This document shows positions 19,220 to 28,764 of a DNA stretch of 64,000 nucleotides, one piece after another. Within the stretch, counting starts at the first letter, position 1. The number at the start of each line of letters is the position of its first letter. Source of the stretch: Holosporaceae bacterium 'Namur' (GTDB lineage Bacteria > Pseudomonadota > Alphaproteobacteria > Rickettsiales > Midichloriaceae); NCBI GenBank assembly GCA_014116815.1, contig JACGYV010000003.1, positions 1-64,000 on the forward strand, written 5' to 3'. A program made the position numbers and the translations under genes. The notes beneath the pieces were generated by a model. It worked only from the letters and a program-made list of their open reading frames with translations. It had not been told where the DNA came from and did no database searches.

Positions 19220-20143
19220 TCAAATCAACCAAGTGACCATTGCAGGAACATATACCATCCCTAAAACCGTTCCGGTCAGCACTGCCGCTGCCGCCTGCTC
19301 AGGATGGCACTTATTAAGGGTAGCGAAAACCACCGTATTCGCAGCAGGCGGAACTATAGAGAGCAGTATCATAATTTTATATATAAATTCATTGCCTTCA
19401 AATATATGCATAACATTTTGATCTAAAGTAATTACTGATAACACAATCATTGGAGCTGCCAAAAATTTTGCCGAAAGAAAACAGGCTAAAAACTTATAAT
19501 CAATTTTATAAGCCTCAAGGTTAGCAAGAGCAAGCCCGATAATCATCATCCCTAAAACTATATAAGCCCCTCTCAAATGTTGCGCAAAATGACTTACCTC
19601 ACTAGGCAACTTAAATCCGAGATAATTTAAAGTTAACCCGAGTATAAAAGCATAAATCATAGGTAACCTCATTACCTTATGTAAAGCTTGTTTCTTAGTA
19701 TACGTTCCTCTGGTAATAATATATGCGCCAACCGTATAATCATATAAAGAAAACCCGATATTCCCAAGCATATAAATTCCGACCTGATGCTCATCAAAGA
19801 GCATCAACGCAAGCGGGAAGCCGAAATACCCGGTATTTCCCGTGCCTGCTGCAAAAGCGATTAAGTTTGCTTTACCGTCTTTCCAAAGTTTACCTGCAAA
19901 ATATAAATAGATAAAACAAAGAGAAATACAAAGAATGAAACAAATTAAAGGGAGAAACAAATAACAAGGTTGAATTTTAACATTTAGCGCTACGTTAAAA
20001 AATACGAGAGGTACAATAAAATAAAATAATAAGGAAGCTATGGATTGCCTATCAATCTTAAATAACCTTCCACCGAAATATCCCATTATTATATAAATAT
20101 ATAACGGCCAGATTTTAAGACAAAAGCTTAAAAAAATCTGCAT
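19220..20143 (-). CDS. AEC-family transporter
   Basis: 307 residues with about ten membrane helices arranged as two five-helix repeats, each with a polar break: AAGTGNTGYFGFPLAL in the first half and SIVPPAANTVVFA in the second. This matches the auxin efflux carrier (AEC) family, which includes bacterial dicarboxylate and amino-acid exporters. The substrate cannot be told from sequence. Its ATG shares one base with the stop of the fliX-like gene upstream, so it is translationally coupled to it. Confidence 0.88.
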   Translation of the reverse strand: MQIFLSFCLKIWPLYIYIIMGYFGGRLFKIDRQSIASLLFYFIVPLVFFNVALNVKIQPCYLFLPLICFILCISLCFIYLYFAGKLWKDGKANLIAFAAGTGNTGYFGFPLALMLFDEHQVGIYMLGNIGFSLYDYTVGAYIITRGTYTKKQALHKVMRLPMIYAFILGLTLNYLGFKLPSEVSHFAQHLRGAYIVLGMMIIGLALANLEAYKIDYKFLACFLSAKFLAAPMIVLSVITLDQNVMHIFEGNEFIYKIMILLSIVPPAANTVVFATLNKCHPEQAAAAVLTGTVLGMVYVPAMVTWLI

Positions 20144-20559
20144 TAGTTATTACTCTCATACTTCGCAAGCTCAACATGCGCTCGAAGCTCTATCTCATCC
20201 AGTAAAGCCTCCAACTTTTTATCCTCGGTTTTAACTCTTTCAAAACTCAATTTAGCTTTAATCTCTTCTAATTTATCTTTGCTGATATTACCGCTTAATA
20301 AACTATCTTTAAATTCTTTAAGCTTAGCAAGTAAATCTTCGCCGCGAGCAAAGTTTTGCTGCCTGCTTATATCAGGAAGATCAGCTTCCTGTAAAAAAAA
20401 TAAGCTCGAGACTGCAGAAGTATTCGCGGCTCTCGCCACTTCCTCTTTTTCATCTGCTTCCGAAGCTAAAAGTGTTGAAAATCCTGAGCTTAAGTTAACT
20501 TTTTTCTTCTTCTTAAGTTCGGAAAGTTCCTTCGGTTTATTAATTTTAAAAACTTCCAT
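20143..20559 (-). CDS. fliX: FliX-like flagellar assembly regulator
   Basis: I start the gene at ATG 20559 (138 residues); an upstream in-frame ATG at 20607 would add 16 residues with no similarity. The C-terminal two thirds follow the FliX pattern: FFLQEADLPD, then a helix ARGEDLLAKLKEFKDSLL, and the near-invariant ending LLDEIELRAHVELAKY. In Caulobacter FliX partners FlbD to couple flagellar gene transcription to assembly of early basal-body parts. No other flagellar gene is in the window. It heads a coupled operon with the AEC transporter, hdaA and the MidA-type gene. Confidence 0.75.
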   Translation of the reverse strand: MEVFKINKPKELSELKKKKKVNLSSGFSTLLASEADEKEEVARAANTSAVSSLFFLQEADLPDISRQQNFARGEDLLAKLKEFKDSLLSGNISKDKLEEIKAKLSFERVKTEDKKLEALLDEIELRAHVELAKYESNN

Positions 20560-20661
20560 AATACTTTTATAACACAAGCTTTTATTGTTAACATTTATAT
20601 AGAACATTTTAATCGCTTATGCTACAAACAAAACATTAGAATAACCAAAAATAAATGAGAT

Positions 20662-22713
20662 ATGCCTAAGCTAACTATTGACGGCAAAGAAATTGTTGTT
20701 GAGGAAGGAACTACCGTAATTCAAGCATGCGAAACGCTGGGGATTGAAATACCTAGGTTTTGTTACCATGAAAGGCTTGCAATTGCCGGTAATTGTAGGA
20801 TGTGTTTAGTTGAGATGGAAAAATCTCCCAAGCCTGTTGCAAGCTGTGCACAACCTGCGCTTGAAGGCATGGTGATTAAAACCGATACTCCGATGGTTAA
20901 AAAAGCCCGTGAAGGAGTAATGGAATTCTTACTTATCAACCACCCGCTCGATTGCCCGATTTGTGATCAAGGCGGAGAGTGCGACCTTCAAGACCAGGCA
21001 TTTTTTTACGGGAGGGGTAAAAACCGTTATACCGAAGAGAAGAGAGCAGTAAAAGATAAATATATGGGACCTCTGGTTGCAACACATATGACCAGATGTA
21101 TTCACTGTACACGTTGCGTTAGGTTTTTGGAAGATGTCGCCGGCACTCCGGAACTGGGCGCAATCGGTAGAGGCGAAGAAATGGAAGTGACCACTTATAT
21201 TGAAAAATCATTAAGTTCAGAGTTATCGGGAAATATAATCGACCTTTGCCCGGTTGGAGCGTTGACCTCTAAACCTTACGCCTTTAAAGCAAGGAATTGG
21301 GAACTTAAAAAAACCGAGACCATAGATGTTTTAGATGCAGTCGGTTCAAATATTAGGGCAGATAGTCGCGGCCGTGAAATAATGCGTATACTTCCAAGAA
21401 TTAATGATGATATAAATGAAGAATGGATTTCCGATAAAACAAGGTTTTCTTATGACGGCTTAAAGTATCAACGCCTTGATACCCCTATGGTAAAAAAAGG
21501 AGATTTATTGGAAGCCGTTTCATGGGAAGAAGCTTTAAGCACATTAGCAGATAAGATAACAAAATCTTCCGCTGAAAAGATTGGGGCTATTGCCGGGGAC
21601 TTAACTGACGTTGAAACCATGTTAGTTACTAAAGAGATGCTGCAAAAACTCGGCAGCGCTAATTTTGATTGCAGGCAAGACGGTAGCCAAGTTGATAACA
21701 AATATAGATCACTTTACACATTTAATACTACAATAGCGGGGATAGAGCAAGCTGACGTTTGTTTAATCATAGGCTCAAACCCAAGACATGAAGCAGCTAT
21801 TCTTAATGCACGAATCAGAAAAGCACATCTGTATAACAATTTAAAAGTCGCAGCTATAGGTGAAAAAGTTGATTTAACTTATCCTTATAGGTACTTAGGA
21901 AATAATGCATGGATATTAAAGCAAATTGCCGATGGGGATCACCCTTATTGCAGCATCCTGAACAGTGCTAAAAACCCGATGATAATAATCGGTTCGCAAG
22001 TGTTATGCAGAGATGATTTCGAAGCAACACTTTATCAAATTAAACGCATCGTTAATGAATATAAAGTAATAAGAGATGATTGGAACGGCTTTAATGTATT
22101 GCAAAGAGCGGCATCTAGAGTCGGCGGACTTGATATCGGCTTCATCCCAGGCAAAAGCGGTAAATCCGTTAACCGAATGGTTACTGAAAAAATGGATGTG
22201 TTGTTTCTTCTGGGTGCTGACGAAATCAATTTTTCAAAACTTCATCCTGATACTTTTGTAGTTTATATCGGTCATCACGGCGATAAAGGAGCACATAGAG
22301 CTGATATTATTCTACCGGGTGCGGCCTATACTGAAAAAGAAGCCACTTATGTTAACCTTGAAGGTAGGCCTCAGCGAACTAATCTGGTTGTTTACCCCCC
22401 CAATGAAGCGAAAGAGGACCGGGTAATTATAAGTGATATTATCAGAAGTTTAAGACTTGATCTTGATTACTCTAATGTTAAGCAGGTCAGAAATAAGATG
22501 TCGGAAGTTGCAAAAATATTTGAACAGATGAACAGAATTAAAATATCTAATGAGTTTCCTGAAAAGGGCGGGAAGTTTAAAGATTTCTTATCTGATAACT
22601 TTACAAATCCTTTTGAAAATTATTATATGACTGATCCGATTTCGAGAAACTCCAGAACTATGGCATTATGTACTAAGGAAATCACAGGATCTGCCAATCA
22701 AAAAGTTGCTTAA
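20662..22713 (+). CDS. nuoG: NADH-quinone oxidoreductase subunit G
   Basis: The 75-kDa-type iron-sulphur subunit of complex I, carrying electrons along the peripheral arm. Ligands are all visible: 2Fe-2S at Cys34, Cys45, Cys48, Cys62; N5 at His94, Cys98, Cys101, Cys107; N4 at Cys146, Cys149, Cys152, Cys196. The remaining 480 residues form the molybdopterin-oxidoreductase-like domain. 683 residues is normal for the alphaproteobacterial/mitochondrial type. It stands apart from other nuo genes: fliX is divergent on one side and wrbA follows. Confidence 0.96.
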   Translation: MPKLTIDGKEIVVEEGTTVIQACETLGIEIPRFCYHERLAIAGNCRMCLVEMEKSPKPVASCAQPALEGMVIKTDTPMVKKAREGVMEFLLINHPLDCPICDQGGECDLQDQAFFYGRGKNRYTEEKRAVKDKYMGPLVATHMTRCIHCTRCVRFLEDVAGTPELGAIGRGEEMEVTTYIEKSLSSELSGNIIDLCPVGALTSKPYAFKARNWELKKTETIDVLDAVGSNIRADSRGREIMRILPRINDDINEEWISDKTRFSYDGLKYQRLDTPMVKKGDLLEAVSWEEALSTLADKITKSSAEKIGAIAGDLTDVETMLVTKEMLQKLGSANFDCRQDGSQVDNKYRSLYTFNTTIAGIEQADVCLIIGSNPRHEAAILNARIRKAHLYNNLKVAAIGEKVDLTYPYRYLGNNAWILKQIADGDHPYCSILNSAKNPMIIIGSQVLCRDDFEATLYQIKRIVNEYKVIRDDWNGFNVLQRAASRVGGLDIGFIPGKSGKSVNRMVTEKMDVLFLLGADEINFSKLHPDTFVVYIGHHGDKGAHRADIILPGAAYTEKEATYVNLEGRPQRTNLVVYPPNEAKEDRVIISDIIRSLRLDLDYSNVKQVRNKMSEVAKIFEQMNRIKISNEFPEKGGKFKDFLSDNFTNPFENYYMTDPISRNSRTMALCTKEITGSANQKVA

Positions 22714-22852
22714 AGATTTTTTAGTTTTAACTCTTTATATCTTTAACATTTTAAAACAAGAAATACATTATGCAATAACTACATAAGCTTGTCATTATTA
22801 TTAATATATGTTTTATTAAATCAGATAAGTCTAAACAATATAAGGAAATATA

Positions 22853-23449
22853 ATGAGTAAAATTCTAGTTTTATATTACAGCATGTACGGGCATGTGAAA
22901 ACTTTAGCGGAATCTGTTTGCGAAGGAGCAAAATCAGTCCTGGGTACTGAAGTTATATTAAAAAGAGTTCCTGAACTTATGTCTGAAGAGAATTTTAAGC
23001 AAGCAGGCGGAAGAGAAGATAATACTCCGATTGCCGACCCAAATGAATTAACCGCTTTTGATGCAATAATCTTCGGCTCCCCTACCAGATTCGGCAATAT
23101 GACTTCTCAAATGCGTAATTTCCTTGATCGTACAGGCGGAATTTGGGCGAAAGGAGGGCTGGTAGGAAAATTAGGCAGTGTATTCACTTCAACAGGCACC
23201 GGCGGCGGTAATGAGACCACTATTACTTCCTTTCACAGCACGTTATTGCACCACGGTATGATAATTGTAGGATTACCCTATAGCTGTCCTGACCTTGTAG
23301 ATATGGAACATAAAATCGGCGGCAGCCCATACGGTGCTTCTACTCTTGCCGGGGCTGACGGTTCTCGCACTCCTCACCCAAAAGAACTTAATATGGCTAA
23401 GTTTCAAGGCAAACATGTAGCGGAAATTACGGCAAAACTGGCTAAGTAG
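22853..23449 (+). CDS. wrbA: NAD(P)H:quinone oxidoreductase, WrbA type
   Basis: 198-residue flavodoxin-like enzyme that reduces quinones by two electrons using FMN. The FMN phosphate loop is [12 protein letters not shown] near the start, then [18 protein letters not shown] and [13 protein letters not shown], with GLPYSCPD and SPYGAST near the end, all WrbA hallmarks. AAGGAA lies six bases upstream of the ATG. An intrinsic terminator follows at 23464. Confidence 0.94.
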   Translation: MSKILVLYYSMYGHVKTLAESVCEGAKSVLGTEVILKRVPELMSEENFKQAGGREDNTPIADPNELTAFDAIIFGSPTRFGNMTSQMRNFLDRTGGIWAKGGLVGKLGSVFTSTGTGGGNETTITSFHSTLLHHGMIIVGLPYSCPDLVDMEHKIGGSPYGASTLAGADGSRTPHPKELNMAKFQGKHVAEITAKLAK

Positions 23450-23463
23450 CTTTTAAGATTATA

Positions 23464-23485
23464 GGGAGCACATTAGCTCCCTTCT
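23464..23485 (+). terminator. intrinsic terminator after wrbA
   Basis: A perfect 6-bp stem, GGGAGC at 23464-23469 with GCTCCC at 23476-23481, followed by TTCTT. It lies 14 bases past the wrbA stop. Confidence 0.7.
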
Positions 23486-23589
23486 TAAACTTTATTAAAA
23501 TTCAGTTAGGCCTGCTAAGAGCTTAGCTCTCATGCTTTTTTAATAAGAAAGCAACAACATAAAATATATTTTCATTAATTTACTACCCT

Positions 23590-24798
23590 TTATTTATCTA
23601 AATCAAAAAGCTTAGTTTTTATAAGCAGCATTATACTAGTCAGAGAAACGGTTAAGCTAAAAACCATGATAAAAGCAGTGCTCTTAAAGCTGCCTTGATG
23701 AAAATATCCTGCAACTTCTAAGCCTATCGCCGTAAAAATAAGCCTTGATGAAAGAATAACAGCTGCAATTTTTCCTTTATTCTCTTCCATTATTTCAAGT
23801 GCCTCATAATATAATATATTAATCGGCAAAACCACACCCATGGAAAGAAGCACAAGAGCACCTGTTATAGCAATCGGGTTCTTACTCTCAATAATCCCTA
23901 AAAATAAGATAAATACTGCACTAAGCGCGCAGAGAAATATACCGGTTAAAAACATCCGTTTTCTGCTGATTATTTTTAAAGCATAGCTACTTGATATGCT
24001 AACCGTAGAAAAAGCGATTGCCATAGCTCCTTGATAGAAACCGAATTTTTCTAAGCTCATTTTAAAATCCGTCATATAAAGTATCGGAGATATACCTATA
24101 AAAATCCAATAAGGGCAGGAAAGAAAACAAAATGAAACGGTAAAAGCAATCACCTTTCCGGAACGTAAAACCGGCAAATAGGAAATAAATAATTCAATGT
24201 TCCCGCTTTTTAATTCCCTATTATGCTGCTCTTTAATAAATAAACAAAGCATTATAAGGCATATTATTCCGAAAATTAATAGAACAATAAAGTTGCCTTT
24301 CCAACTATAATACAGATTAATATAGCTACCGAGAATAGGCGCAAATGCCATAGCCAAGGTCACAACTCCGTTTAAAATTGAAATAACATTCAGTTGATCT
24401 TTTCTTCCATATATATCGGAAACCATGACATAAGTCAGAATTGCCGGAGCAGCTATCCCCGCTCCTTGCAGGAACCTACCTAATATAATAATATAAAATT
24501 GTTCGGCTATAACACATAATATGCTACCTGAAATAAAAACAACCAACCCCCAAATCATTACTACTTTTCTGCCGTAACGATCTCCGAGAGAACCTACCGC
24601 CAGTGAACTAATACAATATGCAATTAGATTAGCACTTAAGGTCAGCTCAACCATAAACGGAGTAAGCTGAAACTGTCTGCTGATCTGAGGAAAACTAGGC
24701 ACAAACAGATCAACTTCCGCCCCTGCTAAAATACACAAAAGTATGATAGTTAAAAATCCGGAAGATACTTTCATAAATTTAAGCCTTCTCCCCACCAA
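23590..24798 (-). CDS. MFS multidrug transporter, Bcr/CflA type
   Basis: 402 residues with twelve predicted membrane helices. VDLFVPSFPQISRQF in the first loop and LGDRYGRKVVMIWG between helices 2 and 3 are the Bcr/CflA and MFS signatures, and GAGIAAPAIL lies in helix 5. Such proteins export drugs or small metabolites by proton antiport; the substrate is not deducible. The start overlaps the gltX stop by 20 bases on the same strand. Confidence 0.88.
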   Translation of the reverse strand: MVGRRLKFMKVSSGFLTIILLCILAGAEVDLFVPSFPQISRQFQLTPFMVELTLSANLIAYCISSLAVGSLGDRYGRKVVMIWGLVVFISGSILCVIAEQFYIIILGRFLQGAGIAAPAILTYVMVSDIYGRKDQLNVISILNGVVTLAMAFAPILGSYINLYYSWKGNFIVLLIFGIICLIMLCLFIKEQHNRELKSGNIELFISYLPVLRSGKVIAFTVSFCFLSCPYWIFIGISPILYMTDFKMSLEKFGFYQGAMAIAFSTVSISSSYALKIISRKRMFLTGIFLCALSAVFILFLGIIESKNPIAITGALVLLSMGVVLPINILYYEALEIMEENKGKIAAVILSSRLIFTAIGLEVAGYFHQGSFKSTAFIMVFSLTVSLTSIMLLIKTKLFDLDK

Positions 24799-26116
24799 GC
24801 CTAGCTATAATCTTATCTTTACCAATTAAAGGTAATATATATTTCAGCTCAGGGCCATGCTCCATTCCGGTGATTGCTTTTCTAAGCGGCATGAATAAGT
24901 TTCTACCGCTTTTTCCGGTTTTTTCTTTAATTTTAAAAATCCATTCATCCCAAGTATTTATAGTAACTTCCCCTTCAGGCAAAAGTTCAGCTGCTGATGC
25001 GGCAAAAGCTTTATCTTCAATAGTAGGCGTTATATTTTCTCTACAAATTTTACTCCATAGCTCAACTTCTTTTATAGTGTTTATATTAGGCTTTACTGCT
25101 TCCCAGAAACTTGCATCAACTTCACCGATATTCATCCCATTCAGCTTTTCCTTAACTTCGGAATATTTTAAGTTATGAACCAGTTTGGTATTTAATCTTT
25201 CCAGTTCTGAAATATCATAGTTTACCGGGGATTTACTAAACTTTTTAATTGAAAAGTCTTTAATTAATTCTTCTAGTGAGCTTTTAATCTCAATCGGATC
25301 AGAAGTTCCGATTTTAGCTAAAAAACTATTAATAGCCATAGGTTCAATACCGCTTTCCCTCAAAGATCTGATATCAAATCCGCCTATTCTTTTAGAAATT
25401 TCACCTGATTTTGAATTAAGCAATGAAAGATGGGCAAAATTCGGCGGGGTAGCTCCCAGAGCTTTAAATATTTGGATATGTATTGCACTATTGGTAACAT
25501 GGTCTTCCCCTCTTATGATATCAGTAATACCGAATTCGATATCATCCCAAACAGTCGCAATAGTATAAGTCATGGAACCATCGGCTCTAATTAGCACCGG
25601 ATCACTTATATTAGCGGCTTTAAAATGCAAATTCCCTCTTACTCCATCATCCCAAACAATATCTTCCTTATCAATTAAAAACCTCCAATGCGGCTTAATC
25701 CCCTGCTCTTCAAGCTCCCTTTTCTTTTCATCGGAAAGCTTTAAAGAAGCTCTATCATAGATAGGAGGAAGATTACGGTTAAGCATAATCTTTTTTTTCA
25801 TCTCAAGCTCTTCTTTAGTCTCATAGCATGGGTAAAGCCTGCCTTCTTTTATCAGCCTTTCTTTAACCGCTTTATATTTCTCTACCCTATTTGACTGAAA
25901 CTCTATCCTATCCCAATCTAAACCGAGCCATTTTAAATCTTCTTTTATAGCATCCGTATACTCATCTTTCGAACGCTCAATATCAGTATCATCTATTCTT
26001 AAAATAAACTTTCCACCCATGCTTCGGGCAAAAAGCCATGATACAATTGCGGTTCTTACATTACCGACATGTAAATAGCCGGTCGGGCTTGGGGCAAATC
26101 TTGTTATAACACTCAT
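24779..26116 (-). CDS. gltX: glutamate--tRNA ligase
   Basis: Class I aminoacyl-tRNA synthetase charging tRNA with glutamate. PSPTGYLHVGNVRTA near residue 7 holds the HIGH-type motif (HVGN), the IIRGEDHVTNSAIHIQIFKALG block follows, and the KMSKS-type motif is reduced to GEISKRIGGFDI. 445 residues is normal. Rickettsiales commonly carry two gltX paralogues, one able to misacylate tRNA-Gln for the GatCAB route; which this is cannot be decided here. The MFS gene is coupled downstream. Confidence 0.94.
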   Translation of the reverse strand: MSVITRFAPSPTGYLHVGNVRTAIVSWLFARSMGGKFILRIDDTDIERSKDEYTDAIKEDLKWLGLDWDRIEFQSNRVEKYKAVKERLIKEGRLYPCYETKEELEMKKKIMLNRNLPPIYDRASLKLSDEKKRELEEQGIKPHWRFLIDKEDIVWDDGVRGNLHFKAANISDPVLIRADGSMTYTIATVWDDIEFGITDIIRGEDHVTNSAIHIQIFKALGATPPNFAHLSLLNSKSGEISKRIGGFDIRSLRESGIEPMAINSFLAKIGTSDPIEIKSSLEELIKDFSIKKFSKSPVNYDISELERLNTKLVHNLKYSEVKEKLNGMNIGEVDASFWEAVKPNINTIKEVELWSKICRENITPTIEDKAFAASAAELLPEGEVTINTWDEWIFKIKEKTGKSGRNLFMPLRKAITGMEHGPELKYILPLIGKDKIIARLGGEKA

Positions 26117-26179
26117 ATAATCAACTTATTGTTTAATTCTAAAACATGCTCGCTAGTATTTTCTTTATACAGATTCAAA

Positions 26180-26461
26180 TCAAGTAGTTTTTTCGCTTTT
26201 TAATAGATTGTTATCTATTAAAACATTATTTTCAGCATCTCTACTGTGATATATTTTTATAATATCACTTAAAGAAGCTTTACTTAAAGCCTCTTCAACC
26301 GATGCGGCTTCTACAACTTCAGTTTTATTATCTTTGTTAAATAAAATATATTTATTTTTATCATCACTTAAATTAAATACTTTTTCGGTTAAAGTATTAT
26401 CAAAGCCTTCCGGCTTGACTTCAGTATTTTCCCACAGTTTTTCAAAACTTTTATTTTCCAT
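26180..26461 (-). CDS. small acidic hypothetical protein
   Basis: I place the start at ATG 26461 (93 residues); an in-frame ATG at 26470 adds only three. Soluble, with no recognised domain. It contains YILFNKDNKTEVVEAASVEEAL, resembling a short beta-hairpin plus helix. Complete frame with typical codon use, lying between gltX and prmC on the same strand but with gaps of 60-90 bases. Confidence 0.55.
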   Translation of the reverse strand: MENKSFEKLWENTEVKPEGFDNTLTEKVFNLSDDKNKYILFNKDNKTEVVEAASVEEALSKASLSDIIKIYHSRDAENNVLIDNNLLKSEKTT

Positions 26462-26549
26462 ACTTAACACCTTTTTGTTCTATTAATTTCAGTATATAAG
26501 TAAAATTCACTTCGGGAAATATTCCAGTTGTCGTATGAGGTATTAAAAC

Positions 26550-27401
26550 TTAAGAAATAACCACGCATCTTTCAATACCGGCTAAATCTTTAGCAATATT
26601 TTCAACCCTGTAACCTTGTAATTCAAAAATTTCCTTTACACTTAAAGCTTGATCTATTCCTATTTCAAAGAAAGCCTTACCGCTTTGCTTAAGATAATCC
26701 CTCATCTCATCGGCTATTATTTTATAGTATGTATAACCGTCTGCAAAATCAGTTAGCGCAATTTGCGGCTCAAAATCCTTTACCTCATTAGCAAGTTCCT
26801 TTAATTCATTTATAGAAATATAAGGAGGATTACATACGATAATATCATATGTGCGTTTAGACACCTTGCTAAACCAGTCGCTCTTTATAAAAGCAATCCT
26901 ATTATCCACTATATTTTTTACTGCATTTTGCTTAGCAATTTTAAGAGCAGCAGGAGATATATCAATCGCAGTTATTTTTGCATTTGAAAATATAGCTGCA
27001 AGAGTAACGCTTAAGCACCCGCTTCCCGTGCCAAGATCTAAAATATTAAGTTCAGCTTCTTTATCGGAAAAATATTTAATCACTTGTTCAATAATGGTTT
27101 CCGTATCATTCCTTGGAGTCAGTACCGAAGAATCAACTATAAATTCATAATCCCAAAATTCTTTTTTACCTAGTATTTGTGATATAGGTTCATTTTGTAT
27201 TCTTCTTTCTATTAAGTTGAAAAATTCTTTTTCTATATTTCCATCAACTTCACTATCCGATAGTGCAAGCAATCTTTCCCTGCTATTTTGGCATACCAGC
27301 TTAGCTAATAACAACTCTGCCTCTAAAGCAAATACCTCAATCCCATGATCACGCAAAACCAGTTTACCTCTTTTTAATATCTCAAAAATTTTATACTTCA
27401 C
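26550..27401 (-). CDS. prmC: peptide chain release factor N5-glutamine methyltransferase
   Basis: Methylates the glutamine of the GGQ motif in RF1 and RF2. 283 residues with an N-terminal helical domain (EPISQILGKKEFWDYEF at 71-87), the SAM loop LDLGTGSGC at 121-129 and the diagnostic NPPYIS at 191-196. The start overlaps the 5-FCL stop by 4 bases, so the two are co-translated. Confidence 0.93.
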   Translation of the reverse strand: MKYKIFEILKRGKLVLRDHGIEVFALEAELLLAKLVCQNSRERLLALSDSEVDGNIEKEFFNLIERRIQNEPISQILGKKEFWDYEFIVDSSVLTPRNDTETIIEQVIKYFSDKEAELNILDLGTGSGCLSVTLAAIFSNAKITAIDISPAALKIAKQNAVKNIVDNRIAFIKSDWFSKVSKRTYDIIVCNPPYISINELKELANEVKDFEPQIALTDFADGYTYYKIIADEMRDYLKQSGKAFFEIGIDQALSVKEIFELQGYRVENIAKDLAGIERCVVIS

Positions 27402-27946
27402 TTTTTAATTATCTCTTTTTCTATTACTATATAATCAAGCTTTTGATCATGATCTTCAAGAGGAATGTTTTTCACTTCTTGGAAAGAATACCCTATTCCT
27501 ACCCTTATAGCATTAGGATATTTTATAAATGTTCTATCATAATAACCACCTCCGTATCCAATTCTGTTCATACTTCTGTCAAATCCGAGTAACGGCGTTA
27601 TTATTATATCCGGTATAACTTCCTCACCCGCTGCTTTCGGTTCAAATATTCCATAATCATTTTTTTCAAGCCGGTCATCCTTCATCCATTTAATAAATTT
27701 TAAGTAGCTATTTTTTTGTATTATTCTCGGTAAAGCTACTTTATAACCCGTACTCATAGCTTTAAGCAATATCGGCAATATATTAACTTCATCCGATTTC
27801 GGATGGAAGCCGGCGATTGTTTTTATATTAAAACTTTCTATTAAGCTAAAAAAATTATTTTCATAACGAACAAAATCATATTCGGTATATTTAAGATTTA
27901 TCTTTTTCTTCAGCTGTTTAAGCTCTATTCTTAATTTATTTTTCAT
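27398..27946 (-). CDS. 5-formyltetrahydrofolate cyclo-ligase
   Basis: Converts 5-formyl-THF to 5,10-methenyl-THF with ATP, recycling an inhibitory folate. 182 residues, a basic N-terminal helix, SDEVNILPIL, a DIIITPLLGFD segment and the nucleotide loop RIGYGGGYYDRTF at 128-140. In many proteobacteria this gene lies next to zapA and 6S RNA. Here it lies with prmC, about 12 kb from zapA. Confidence 0.92.
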   Translation of the reverse strand: MKNKLRIELKQLKKKINLKYTEYDFVRYENNFFSLIESFNIKTIAGFHPKSDEVNILPILLKAMSTGYKVALPRIIQKNSYLKFIKWMKDDRLEKNDYGIFEPKAAGEEVIPDIIITPLLGFDRSMNRIGYGGGYYDRTFIKYPNAIRVGIGYSFQEVKNIPLEDHDQKLDYIVIEKEIIKK

Positions 27947-28026
27947 TCGCTTCTAATTAAACTTTTATATTAATATATATATGATAGTATGAAATATAGA
28001 TAATTTTTTAATTATATCGCCAAACA

Positions 28027-28758
28027 ATGAGAGTGCTTTTAATTGAGGACGACTACGATACTGCCAAAATAATAGAACTTGCTTTAGCGGCAGAAGGCAT
28101 TGTGTGCGATATTACCGACCTGGGTGACGACGGAAAAGACGCAAGTAAGTATAATGAATATGATTTAGTCATCTTAGATCTTATGTTACCTGATATGAGT
28201 GGTTATGATGTACTTAAAAGTATACGCGATTATAATTTAAATGTACCGGTTTTAATTTTATCAGGATTAGGTGATTCGGAGGAAAAAGTTAAAGGATTGG
28301 TTTGCGGTGCTGATGATTACCTTACCAAACCGTTTGATAAACGCGAACTTATTGCTCGCTTAAAAGCTATAATAAGAAGGTCTAAGGGGCATGCGAAATC
28401 GGTTATAAAAATAGATAATTTAGTAATCAATTTAAATACTCATACTACAATGATTGATAACAAACCTGTTCATTTAACCAGTAAAGAACAGAGTGTTTTA
28501 GAGCTAATGGCTTTAAAAAAAGGTGCGGTAATTTCGAAAGAAAACTTTTTAAGCCATCTATATAACGGCATGGATGAGCCGGAACTAAAGATCATAGATG
28601 TATTCGTGTGTAAAATGCGCAAAAAATTATATGATATATCAGGCGGTATAAATTATATAGAAACTATCTGGGGCCGAGGATATGCATTGAAAGATCCTGA
28701 TGAAATACCGGAAAGCCAAAGAATAATAGGAGACGGGCGCCTATTTAATGCAGTGTAA
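28027..28758 (+). CDS. ctrA: cell-cycle response regulator CtrA
   Basis: OmpR-type regulator, 243 residues: receiver domain 1-115 with phosphate acceptor Asp51 and DDYLTKPFDKRELIAR near 98, and a winged-helix DNA-binding domain from about 125 with LTSKEQSVLELMALKKG and DVFVCKMRKKL. The residues in the receiver and recognition helix follow CtrA rather than other OmpR proteins. In alphaproteobacteria CtrA, driven by CckA-ChpT, controls division, replication and flagellar genes. The upstream gap is very AT-rich, so I did not trust any apparent TTAA half-sites. Convergent with the XRE gene. Confidence 0.93.
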   Translation: MRVLLIEDDYDTAKIIELALAAEGIVCDITDLGDDGKDASKYNEYDLVILDLMLPDMSGYDVLKSIRDYNLNVPVLILSGLGDSEEKVKGLVCGADDYLTKPFDKRELIARLKAIIRRSKGHAKSVIKIDNLVINLNTHTTMIDNKPVHLTSKEQSVLELMALKKGAVISKENFLSHLYNGMDEPELKIIDVFVCKMRKKLYDISGGINYIETIWGRGYALKDPDEIPESQRIIGDGRLFNAV

Positions 28759-28764
28759 TTATAA

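Noticed and set aside
27947..28026. TTAA pairs upstream of ctrA that could be CtrA boxes
   Set aside because: The clearest pair has a 9-base spacer rather than 7, and TTAA is common by chance in such AT-rich sequence.
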